Positions 7,601 to 10,546 of a DNA stretch of 10,546 nt are shown here, one piece after another. Origin of the DNA: Planctomycetota bacterium (GTDB lineage: Bacteria > Planctomycetota > MHYJ01 > JACQXL01); NCBI GenBank assembly GCA_016208805.1, contig JACQXL010000219.1:1-10546 (forward strand), given 5' to 3'. A program made the translations under genes and the position numbers. The notes under the pieces were generated by a model that worked only from the letters and a program-made list of their open reading frames with translations, was not told the origin of the DNA and ran no database searches. Numbering within the stretch: the stretch's first letter is position 1; the number at the start of each line of letters is the position of its first letter.

Positions 7601-8790
7601 TAACTGCCGGCCTGGTCGTATGAGGGTGTCCACTGGAAGAGCCCGTTGCTGGAATTAAAGCTGGCGCCTGGGGGCAACCCCGTTGCCGAATAGCCGATAG
7701 AATCGCCCGCATCAGGGTCAACCGCCGTGACCGTAAAACTTAAGTTCGTATTCTCGTTTACGGCTTTATCGCCAATCGCGGTCAGGATGGGCGTATTATT
7801 GCTGGTATTAAAGAGCCGATTTGAGCCGTAAGCCATGCCGGCTGAATTGCTTGCCACTAAACGATAATAATATGTTTTGTTTGAGGTCAGGCCGCTGATG
7901 TCGGCCGTAACATTAATAGACGTGTAGCCGTTGCCCAGTGCCTGCGGTGTCGTGGTCAGCCCGAAATTAGTATCCAGTCCATACTGGAAATATGCGGTGG
8001 TCGGGGCGCCGTTGGGGTTAGCCGTGGCCTGGAGCGTGGCCGAACCGGGCGTGACATTGGTCGGCCAGTTGGCCGTGACGCCGGGCGCCGGCTGGGGCGC
8101 TGTTGAGAAACTCCAGACTGCCGATGGAATTGACCATCTTTCATTCCGGGCATAGACCTGCCACCAGTAAGTCGTACCGTATATCAACATCCCGGCATTA
8201 TAGGTGGTGGAGACGGTATTGGTCTTAAAGGCCGGCTGGTTTTCAACCGTGCCGAAATAGACATCGTAAGAAGCCGCGCCGCTGGCGGCCGACCACGACA
8301 ACTGCTGGTTGACGCCGATATTAACGGCTTTATCCTCGGGCGCCGGCGTAGTTACTTCGGCCGGTGCGGCCGGCCAGGTGGAAAATGATAAGTCCTGTCC
8401 GTATTTGGTTCCGGCCGGGTTCTGCGCCACGATTCGGCAATAATATGTCGTAGAAATAGTCAGGCCGGTCAGGTCAACCGAGAGCGGTAACGGCTCGGCG
8501 GCCGAGTAGAAGCCCAGGTACTGGTGCGCGGTTGCATTCGTATAAGGCGTCACCGCGCCCCATTCAAACCAGCCAGATGTCTCAAGCCCAAAAGGATTGC
8601 TGACCGTGCCGTTCAGCCGGGCCGAGTCAAAGGTAATATTATCGGCCGGAACGGTCACGGCAACCGGCGCACTGCTGTCGCTGAGGGTACCAGGGCCGCT
8701 ACTGCCGGTGTTGCCGCGTTCACACAGCCCGCCGTAACCACAGATGACACAGATGACACAGATAATTCCAATTACTAATTTCTTTGGCAT
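1645..8790 (-). CDS. Giant secreted Fn3/He_PIG/DUF2341/LamG surface protein (2381 aa)
   Basis: ATG at 8790 has a near-ideal AAGGAGG 5 bases upstream. Residues 1 to about 25 are a signal peptide (KKLVIGIICVICVIC core); no convincing lipobox. Domain order: Fn3-like 41-137, Fn3 145-230, Fn3-like 235-328; five cadherin-like He_PIG domains at about 333-421, 427-515, 519-604, 608-697 and 703-792, several with the acidic DPDAGD-type loop that binds calcium in this family; Fn3-like 797-893. Then two copies of one module: DUF2341 front half (905-935; 1640-1672), LamG (942-1147; 1682-1897), LamG (1148-1365; 1898-2116), DUF2341 back half with ADVRFTNSDGSQE and YYGN (1368-1425; 2119-2175), and a concanavalin-like β-sandwich (1431-1612; 2185-2367). 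It ends PPGPEQ with no LPXTG motif, dockerin or membrane anchor. Probably an extracellular binding or adhesion protein; no catalytic domain recognised. It has its own promoter. Confidence 0.96.
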   Translation of the reverse strand: MPKKLVIGIICVICVICGYGGLCERGNTGSSGPGTLSDSSAPVAVTVPADNITFDSARLNGTVSNPFGLETSGWFEWGAVTPYTNATAHQYLGFYSAAEPLPLSVDLTGLTISTTYYCRIVAQNPAGTKYGQDLSFSTWPAAPAEVTTPAPEDKAVNIGVNQQLSWSAASGAASYDVYFGTVENQPAFKTNTVSTTYNAGMLIYGTTYWWQVYARNERWSIPSAVWSFSTAPQPAPGVTANWPTNVTPGSATLQATANPNGAPTTAYFQYGLDTNFGLTTTPQALGNGYTSINVTADISGLTSNKTYYYRLVASNSAGMAYGSNRLFNTSNNTPILTAIGDKAVNENTNLSFTVTAVDPDAGDSIGYSATGLPPGASFNSSNGLFQWTPSYDQAGSYPGVKFRATDNWGDYAEETIAITVNNVNRAPALTAVGNKTVNENTLLTFTVAGSDPDAGDTLTYSATGLPAGAVFTPTTRAFGWTPDYDQAGSYPDVKFRVTDTGGLWAEEAITITVNNVDRPPVLTNPGNQIVNEGGNLPFTLAAIDPDGGAITYSMTSTPTGATLNAVSGAFNWSPNYSQSGNYNVVFTAHSSGLTDSEPIWITVNNVNRPPVLTEIGNRVADEGVAISFVITGTDDDGDGLTYTASNLPSGASFTPATRTFDWTPSYTQSAVYNNVTFRVTDNGSPNLYAEEVISITVQEVNQTPVLEAIGNKTADEGVELAFVITATDADAGDVLTYSSALPPGASLNSTSGLFQWTPSSTQSGVYPDIAFTATDNGSPNLSDSEAITITVNNTISTPTVNTTAATNITISSAQLNGTVNPNGAASAGWFEWGLTAAYGNTTSAQSLGSGAVDVAVTATLTALSPGATYNFRAVANNPSGTTYGQNQQFTTGNLTNPGGGTWAFYKPITITNTGATDYTDYQVMLEPFRDTGECLNDGINNTGLVGSWAFSEGTGNTTADASGSGNTGNLAAAPNDPTWTAAGRYGNGLSFDGVDDYVQAPDSNNWNFGAGNFTIETWFKFNKQSAQQGLVAQYVDGNNLWLLVINSSNEISFFNNSPVINFATSGAGLQVGQWYHIVMARNGSNWNIYVNGVSKGSTSVSLTMPDLNAPLIFGQYGGSSYFGGLMDEVKIYNRALSVEEISTRYGSGLVGSWHFSEGAGSIATDSTDYRNNGTLSPTATGPTWVDGRFGKALSFDGVDDYVDVGNKKVDLLSNWTISLWQKKNGAGYQGEYFSHGSSSNSAYPYWLIRIDAADSNNDYLSISSRNDDTSALSWTSVSFPKIDNGWHYIVYVKNGSVITGYVDGVQIAEAINLIAGTYNNINISTIGALRRQTYIESLFNGTIDEVQIFNRALSASEIITRYNGGTPKVRHDYADVRFTNSDGSQELPFWQETDSRFWLKVPTLGVGSNTIRMYYGNSSATNSSNIGNTFAFGDDFNSYTDGTLNGQGNWSGDSDVEVQGTTVSEGIKAIKVKNTASANIYRYFLASGPEDGEMICRMCGLGTTGYVHQLILGENASGAQFYFTFADGNISMFESGAWQLIQSFAVNTWYTVQLQWRTSDDKWRAKINNGDWTVWRANAWGVAWTKIDYIRFASNTPGSNGIVDTIRIRKTSSIEPTAVLGNQVVINSETLSNSNNNPWSNYRTITVTNNTATDYTDYQVMLEPFRDTGDFVGDNLAGFGAGPVGAWSFSEGTGITTADASGNGNTGNLAAAPNNPTWTAAGRFGNGLSFDGVDDYVDVPDSASLDITGDLTIEFWVNPSLSTDHRVIAKWGTVGYRSYIVSITSAGLVFLGISSDGGANYCFRDSDNGAIAANVWQHITAVYKTGAAGYIYIYVNGKRVDTTTSGSFQTSIYNSDTPLMFGKNYNDDPSGNWFGGLLDEVKIYNRALTAEEVSTRYGSGLVGSWHFSEGSGTSVADMSGNGNNGTLAAAPNDPTWTTSGRFGNALSFDGTDDYVNVSDNNSLDFGTGDFTIELWVYPDVLQDAKYLIMKGDYGQSAVGGWDLHLRNVGGQQRLDGRLYAGSNAKDWTSSLSLNIGAYNHIVWIRTSSGFNVYINGTEDTNLAIDGAASYGSNVNNDYNLMMGVYNNLGATYYFDGSLDETRIYNRALSASEIVTRYNAGTPKLRHDYADVRFTSSDGSQEYSFWQEMDSRFWLKVPTLGVGSNTIRMYYGNVSATASSSGASTFDFFDDFDDGAIDGAKWQAYDLNGGAGAATEADGVMKLTVTTNGSAPVALPSVPTFANGVLELRSKVVVASPTVHILPRIRYDGNDPIEVVLRGAGNSDMYFHDGATKGQVSFEDINANINRWYFMRVGFNGSDLSLFAKNLSTGFEKATTATTGITAANPIGLGFWSATSEGYYDDVRVRKYAAVEPASAPPGPEQ
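2281..2363 (-). repeat. 83-bp near-identical direct repeat, partner at 4546-4628
   Basis: The two copies differ at 2 of 83 bases and encode the DUF2341 back half (SRFWLKVPTLGVGSNTIRMY). Each contains the hairpin TCCCGACAC-CCA-GTGTCGGGA. Such identity beside strongly diverged LamG cores suggests recent duplication or gene conversion. Confidence 0.85.
3819..3837 (-). repeat. Dispersed 9-bp-unit repeat inside a DUF2341 front half
   Basis: AATCCGTGTAATCTGTGGC on the plus strand is the same string found in the non-coding repeat at 1627-1644. Read on the minus strand it encodes ATDYTD, leading into YQVMLEP. An identical copy lies at 6030-6048 in the other module. Confidence 0.65.
5281..5304 (-). 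repeat. Dispersed 9-bp-unit repeat inside a LamG domain
   Basis: Minus-strand CCACAGATT-CCACAGATT-ACC encodes ATDSTDYR, where the three sister LamG domains have ADASGSGN, ADASGNGN or ADMSGNGN. The length is unchanged, so the repeat has replaced codons rather than inserted extra ones. Confidence 0.6.
6030..6048 (-). repeat. Dispersed 9-bp-unit repeat inside a DUF2341 front half (second copy)
   Basis: Identical 19 bases to 3819-3837, encoding ATDYTD at residues 915-920 of gene 2. Confidence 0.65.
6415..7794 (-). repeat. Five tandem He_PIG (cadherin-like) domain repeats in gene 2
   Basis: Each unit of about 90 residues follows the pattern PxLxxIGnkxvnE ... DPDaGDxLtYsaxgLPxGAsF ... FxWTPsYdQsGxYpxvxFxxtDnG ... 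EEaItItVnnVNRxP. Units are diverged enough that no long DNA identity is obvious, unlike the LamG module. Confidence 0.85.
8736..8784 (-). repeat. 9-bp-period dispersed repeat encoding the gene 2 signal-peptide core
   Basis: Minus strand ATCTGTGTC-ATCTGTGTC-ATCTGTGGT, exactly 9-bp units, encodes ICVICVICG, the hydrophobic core. The adjacent 8757-8784 matches 1068-1095 in gene 1 at 27 of 28 bases, so both genes begin M-x-KKLVIGIIC. Confidence 0.75.
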
Positions 8791-8795
8791 AATAA

Positions 8796-8802
8796 CCTCC
8801 TT
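8796..8802 (-). promoter_or_regulatory. Strong Shine-Dalgarno site of gene 2
   Basis: AAGGAGG followed by TTATT and ATG fixes the start at 8790. It lies 3 bases beyond the foot of the 89-bp hairpin element, so leader folding could influence access to it. Confidence 0.85.
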
Positions 8803-8805
8803 AAA

Positions 8806-8894
8806 GTAAACGGATTAAACTGATTAAGCGGATTATCCCGCTGGGGCGGGACTCCGCTGTCGCTCCGTCCGTTCAATCTGCTCAACCCGCTTAC
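8806..8894 (-). repeat. 89-bp inverted-repeat leader element (copy E1) in the gene 2 5' UTR
   Basis: 27-base arms at 8806-8832 and 8868-8894 begin GTAA and end TTAC. In minus-sense RNA 25 of 27 positions pair, five of them as G-U; in plus-sense RNA those five would be A-C mismatches. Arms are built from 9-bp GGATTAA-like units. The loop holds a CCCGC-TGGG-GCGGG hairpin plus ACTCCGCTGTCGCTCCG (8837-8867). Related elements lie at 9151-9239, 9462-9543 and, as half an element, 10282-10305. Confidence 0.8.
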
Positions 8895-8898
8895 ATAA

Positions 8899-8928
8899 AA
8901 TATATGCAAATACTATGCCACCTGTCAA
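8899..8928 (-). promoter_or_regulatory. Sigma-70-type promoter of gene 2
   Basis: TTGACA at 8923-8928, 18-base spacer, TATATT at 8899-8904 on the minus strand. The predicted start of transcription is near 8892, exactly at the GTAAGC foot of the E1 hairpin, giving a leader of about 100 bases before ATG 8790. Confidence 0.7.
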
Positions 8929-8957
8929 GATAAATCCTTTAACACGAAAACTTTTTA

Positions 8958-8990
8958 TCCTTAAGACAGTAAGTCCGATTGTCTTAAGGA
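8958..8990. other. Perfect 11-bp hairpin upstream of the gene 2 promoter
   Basis: Arms TCCTTAAGACA and TGTCTTAAGGA with an 11-base loop. No T-run follows on either strand, so it is not a standard terminator; it could be an operator or a cruciform. Confidence 0.55.
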
Positions 8991-9026
8991 CGAACCTGTA
9001 AGGAAACCCCTCCAGAGGCGGGCAAG

Positions 9027-9071
9027 CAGGAAAACAGGACCCCGAAGGCATTCGGGGTTCCGGGCTTCCTG
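9027..9071. other. Hairpin with 8-bp GC-rich core
   Basis: ACCCCGAA-GGCA-TTCGGGGT at 9039-9058, extended by CAGGAA/TTCCTG at the base. In minus-sense RNA the core is followed by CCTGTTTTCC, so a weak terminator for leftward transcription is possible but poor. Confidence 0.4.
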
Positions 9072-9079
9072 GTCTCCTT

Positions 9080-9107
9080 ATAAAATATAAGCAAATAGTG
9101 TGCCACC
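9080..9107 (-). repeat. Duplicate of the gene 2 promoter -10 region, lacking the -35
   Basis: 25 of 28 bases match 8895-8922, including TATATT, but no TTGACA stands at the right distance. Probably a degenerate copy of the promoter module. Confidence 0.5.
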
Positions 9108-9150
9108 CACCCCCCAAAATTCCAACTATTTTCCAATTATTTTCGGTTTA

Positions 9151-9239
9151 GTAAGCGGATTTAACGGATTCAGCAGATTTTACCTGCTTTCCCCGTCCCT
9201 CAAGAAATCGTATCAGCTCAATCCGCTCAATCCGCTTAC
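9151..9239 (-). repeat. 89-bp inverted-repeat element (copy E2)
   Basis: Same length as E1, with GTAAGCGGATT...AATCCGCTTAC ends and 28-base arms pairing at 24 positions plus one G-U in minus-sense RNA. The loop differs from that of E1. On its GTAAGC side it is followed by the tandem GTTACG dyads instead of a promoter. Confidence 0.75.
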
Positions 9240-9248
9240 CGGCAGATT

Positions 9249-9286
9249 TGTTACGATATCGTAACATTTGTTACGCAAACGTAACA
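9249..9286. promoter_or_regulatory. Tandem operator-like dyads TGTTACG-N4-CGTAACA
   Basis: Two copies, 9249-9266 (centre ATAT, fully palindromic) and 9269-9286 (centre CAAA), spaced exactly 20 bp, about two helical turns, so both face the same side of the helix. A TATAAT lies at 9305-9310 on the plus strand, with the second dyad over its expected -35 region, but no gene follows. This is the pattern of sites for a dimeric DNA-binding regulator; which one is unknown. Confidence 0.6.
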
Positions 9287-9379
9287 TCACATAACCCCAG
9301 TAACTATAATGGGTTCGGAGCAGTTTTTTGGACACCTTCCGCAACTGCCGTAACCATATAGACTTAAGTCGGTGGAGAT

Positions 9380-9442
9380 CCCGCCACTTACCCGTTCCGG
9401 GTTCTCGCTCTGAGAACCCATCAGGGTTCGTAGAGTGGCGGG
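9380..9442. other. Nested hairpin structure (outer 9 bp, inner 8 bp)
   Basis: Outer arms CCCGCCACT (9380-9388) and AGTGGCGGG (9434-9442) enclose a perfect inner hairpin GGGTTCTC-GCTCT-GAGAACCC (9399-9419). It could be a structured RNA or a repeat relic; it does not fold as a tRNA by eye. Confidence 0.5.
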
Positions 9443-9461
9443 GTTCGTAACAAAATACCCT

Positions 9462-9543
9462 GTAAACGGATTAAACAGATTAAACTGATATATCCGTTCT
9501 CCCAGTGGGGTCAGGACGAGTCCGTTAAATCAGTTCAATCCGC
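9462..9543 (-). repeat. Inverted-repeat element (copy E3), one end eroded
   Basis: Arms 9466-9488 and 9521-9543 pair at 18 of 23 positions plus two G-U pairs in minus-sense RNA. Left end GTAAACGG as in E1; the right end has lost TTAC. The arm again shows 9-bp units (CGGATTAAA, CAGATTAAA). Confidence 0.6.
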
Positions 9544-9548
9544 AATCT

Positions 9549-9594
9549 CGGAGCGCCAGCGGAGACCCCGCTCTTTGCGAGACAAAGAGCGGGG
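9549..9594 (-). repeat. Hairpin-plus-tail module (copy B)
   Basis: A perfect 12-bp stem CCCCGCTCTTTG-CGAGA-CAAAGAGCGGGG (9566-9594). On the minus strand the tail TCTCCGCTGGCGCTCCG follows (9565-9549), matching the tail inside E1 at 15 of 17 bases. Confidence 0.6.
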
Positions 9595-9611
9595 CGCAAT
9601 CCCCAATCCGC

Positions 9612-9642
9612 CCCGCCATCCGGCGGGATTTCGCTGCGGCTC
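9612..9642 (+). repeat. Hairpin-plus-tail module (copy C)
   Basis: CCCGCC-ATCC-GGCGGG followed by ATTTCGCTGCGGCTC, a degenerate relative of the tail in copies at 8851-8867 and 9549-9565. Confidence 0.45.
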
Positions 9643-9688
9643 AACATTCCGCAATCCCAAGTGTCTGGTTTTCCATACAATGGGGGTA

Positions 9689-9724
9689 CCCCCGGTATAC
9701 CCCCCGACCTCCCCCACACCCCCC
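9689..9724 (-). other. Putative G-quadruplex motif
   Basis: The minus strand has G-runs of 6, 5, 6 and 5 separated by loops of 3, 5 and 6 bases, satisfying the usual G4 pattern. A GGGGGTACCCCC palindrome (9682-9693) abuts it. Confidence 0.6.
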
Positions 9725-9756
9725 ACCACTCGCCCTACCATAATATACCCCGCTCT

Positions 9757-9998
9757 GTTTAATAACATAACCTTATCTATGAAATAACATAATGTTATCT
9801 CTTCAATAAGATAACATTATCTCACCAATAACATAAGGTTATCTCTTAAATAAACTAATATTAGTCGGCAAATAGAATAACCTTAGTTCATAAATAAAAT
9901 AACCTTAGCCCGCTTATGACATATCGTTACTTATCAAATAAGATAAGGTTATCTCTGCCGGTGCATACTACATTGCATCAGATAAGATAATATTACCT
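9757..9998. repeat. 22-bp tandem array of eleven AT-rich dyads
   Basis: Dyad centres fall at 9771.5 and then every 22 bp exactly to 9991.5. The consensus is four variable bases, AATA, then AGATAA/ACATAA-NN-TTATCT. Unit 3 (AGATAACATTATCT) and unit 9 (AGATAAGGTTATCT) are perfect dyads; unit 5 changes both arms to ACTAATATTAGT; unit 10 loses the consensus but keeps TGCA...TGCA symmetry at the same centre. No spacer structure of a CRISPR type is present. Confidence 0.9.
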
Positions 9999-10023
9999 CA
10001 TCCGGATAGGGATTTTGAATCGG

Positions 10024-10052
10024 TTGACACATTCGCATGGCGAGAGTGTAAA
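10024..10052 (+). promoter_or_regulatory. Possible sigma-70 promoter with an internal dyad
   Basis: TTGACA, 17-base spacer, TGTAAA (4 of 6 to consensus). A dyad ACAC-N2-TCGC-N3-GCGA-N2-GTGT occupies 10027-10049 between the two elements. It begins 26 bases after the end of the 22-bp array. No gene follows on the plus strand. Confidence 0.35.
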
Positions 10053-10056
10053 CCGG

Positions 10057-10074
10057 ATGTCTGACGTCAGACAT
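10057..10074. promoter_or_regulatory. 18-bp perfect palindrome
   Basis: ATGTCTGACGTCAGACAT lies at the expected transcription start of the possible promoter at 10024-10052, an operator-like position. Confidence 0.5.
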
Positions 10075-10076
10075 TA

Positions 10077-10094
10077 CCCCCCCCCCTTAACACG
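10077..10094. repeat. C10 tract joined to the TTAACACG motif
   Basis: Ten Cs followed by TTAACACG, the poly-C version of the motif at 1110-1124 and 1583-1597. Homopolymer length may vary by slippage. Degenerate CACGAATC units follow to about 10145. Confidence 0.55.
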
Positions 10095-10140
10095 CCTGCC
10101 CGCCTCTGGAGGGAATCCCACGAATCTACAAATTATACGA

Positions 10141-10195
10141 ATCCCGCTATCCCGTATAAGCACGGGACGCCGCTCGGCTCCGTAAGTAGCGGGAT
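10141..10195 (+). other. Nested hairpin with hairpin-plus-tail module (copy D)
   Basis: Outer perfect arms ATCCCGCTA and TAGCGGGAT enclose TCCCGT-ATAAGC-ACGGGA and the tail CGCCGCTCGGCTCCG, which resembles the E1 loop. The architecture is like 9380-9442. Confidence 0.5.
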
Positions 10196-10217
10196 ATCCA
10201 CCGATAATCTGTAGTCT

Positions 10218-10283
10218 GGCAGTTCCGCTTTAGTGGAATACTGCCAACTATAGTGGGCTGCAACTTCACAGGCAGCCCACTAT
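10218..10283. other. Two adjacent hairpins
   Basis: GGCAGT...ACTGCC with an inner TCC/GGA (10218-10245), then a perfect 12-bp stem ATAGTGGGCTGC/GCAGCCCACTAT (10250-10283). They lie downstream of the right-edge gene, but without a T-run on either strand. Confidence 0.5.
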
Positions 10284-10305
10284 TAAATCCGCTCAATCTG
10301 CTTAC
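10282..10305 (-). repeat. Half copy (E4) of the inverted-repeat leader element
   Basis: Minus strand GTAAGCAGATTGAGCGGATT, the same end as E1 and E2, immediately downstream of a promoter-like site. The opposite arm is missing and is replaced by the 12-bp hairpin. Confidence 0.55.
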
Positions 10306-10334
10306 TATATAACAAAAAGCATACGTTTTGTCAA
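10306..10334 (-). promoter_or_regulatory. Possible sigma-70 promoter next to E4
   Basis: TTGACA at 10329-10334, 17-base spacer, TATATA at 10306-10311 (TATAGT with a 19-base spacer is the alternative). It would transcribe leftward into the gene-poor region starting at the GTAAGC end of E4, the same arrangement as the gene 2 promoter and E1. Confidence 0.45.
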
Positions 10335-10403
10335 GTGAAGCCACTAAACTTGTCCCGGGATAGGGAATCTACCCTGAAAACAAACACTATAGTTGTTTAT
10401 CTT

Positions 10404-10437
10404 TTCGTGCCTTTGGGCTTTCGTGCCTTCGTGGTTA
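10404..10437 (-). repeat. Dispersed CACGAA-type repeat directly after a stop codon
   Basis: Minus strand TAACCACGAAGGCACGAAAG and a further GGCACGAAAAG unit begin 7 bases after the TGA of the right-edge gene, paralleling the repeat that starts at the gene 2 stop. Confidence 0.5.
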
Positions 10438-10443
10438 GGTTCA

Positions 10444-10546
10444 TCAATATTTTGCAGTAAGTCTTATAAAGCCGCCCTGGACTTTGTAGCCCTTGCCGTA
10501 TTCGGTTAAATCATCACTGAAGTCCACAAAGTTGTATCCAAATCCA
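10444..10546 (-). CDS. C-terminal end of a probable outer-membrane protein (5' end off the window)
   Basis: 33 codons ending in TGA at 10444-10446, with no start visible. The residues GFGYNFVDFSDD and GGFIRLTAKY show alternating hydrophobic strands and a terminal aromatic residue preceded by a β-strand, the signature recognised for outer-membrane barrel insertion. The GYN-x-x-DFSDD turn followed by a final strand is like barrels at the end of large surface proteins. The fragment is too short to name a family. A plus-strand reading of the same stretch shows nothing recognisable. Confidence 0.7.
   Translation of the reverse strand, partial: GFGYNFVDFSDDLTEYGKGYKVQGGFIRLTAKY

Noticed and set aside
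8716..8790. Lipoprotein signal in gene 2 (several Cys after the hydrophobic core)
   Set aside because: None of Cys11, 14, 17 or 23 is preceded by a proper [LVI][ASTVI][GAS] lipobox; the cysteines come from TGT in the repeat.
8958..8990. Rho-independent terminator
   Set aside because: A strong stem but no T-run on either strand; the same applies to 9566-9594 and 10250-10283.
8833..9117. 94-codon minus-strand ORF upstream of gene 2
   Set aside because: It runs through the gene 2 promoter, the 11-bp hairpin and the GC-rich hairpin, has no domain or good start, and ends in the E1 repeat.
9380..9450. tRNA-like gene because of GGGTTCGTA strings
   Set aside because: The stems do not give a cloverleaf with correct arm lengths, and no anticodon arm or CCA end fits.
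9525..9787. Three overlapping ORFs on both strands
   Set aside because: They are open only across hairpin modules and C-rich tracts, with low-complexity products and no ribosome-binding site.
9757..9998. CRISPR array
   Set aside because: Units are contiguous 22-bp dyads with only four variable bases between conserved parts, not repeat plus unique 30-base spacers, and no cas gene is present.
10147..10344. 65-codon minus-strand ORF
   Set aside because: Composed of E4, two hairpins and element D; no coding signature.

Overview
The window carries three protein-coding regions, all on the minus strand. They are the first 367 codons of a secreted DUF2341/LamG protein that runs off the left edge (1-1101), a complete 2381-residue secreted multidomain surface-type protein (1645-8790), and the last 33 codons of a probable outer-membrane protein entering from the right edge (10444-10546). 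Signal peptides, β-sandwich domains and a C-terminal barrel-like strand point to a Gram-negative organism with a large secreted-adhesin repertoire. Giant Fn3/He_PIG/LamG/DUF2341 proteins, moderate GC, long gene-poor gaps and abundant short dispersed repeats fit a PVC-type or candidate-phylum bacterium (Planctomycetota/Brocadiales-like or Omnitrophota-like). That placement is inference with low confidence.

Layout. 1-1101: gene 1. 1102-1644: no convincing gene; it holds a 21-bp tandem array of small palindromes, a decayed second copy of the 3' end of gene 2, and dispersed repeats. 1645-8790: gene 2, an N-terminal half of Fn3-like and five cadherin-like (He_PIG) domains followed by two copies of a module in which two LamG domains interrupt a DUF2341 domain. 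8791-8928: strong ribosome-binding site, an 89-bp inverted-repeat leader and a good sigma-70 promoter for gene 2. 8929-10443: about 1.5 kb without a credible gene, filled with hairpins, more copies of the leader element, a tandem pair of operator-like dyads, a G-quadruplex motif, an eleven-unit 22-bp palindrome array and two further promoter-like sites.

The unifying theme is that a small vocabulary of dispersed repeats, often with a 9-bp unit such as CGGATTACA, CGGATTAAA or CAGATGACA, recurs throughout. The repeats do not stay in intergenic DNA: they encode the hydrophobic cores of both visible signal peptides, sit in frame inside DUF2341 and LamG segments, form the hairpin leader of gene 2, lie at one ribosome-binding site, and begin at or just after two stop codons. 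The two most organised non-coding structures are the arrays at 1169-1441 and 9757-9998. They differ in sequence but share a design: 14-bp dyads with a 2-bp centre, repeated every 21 or 22 bp. No classical defence system, CRISPR array, mobile-element transposase, tRNA or rRNA is visible.
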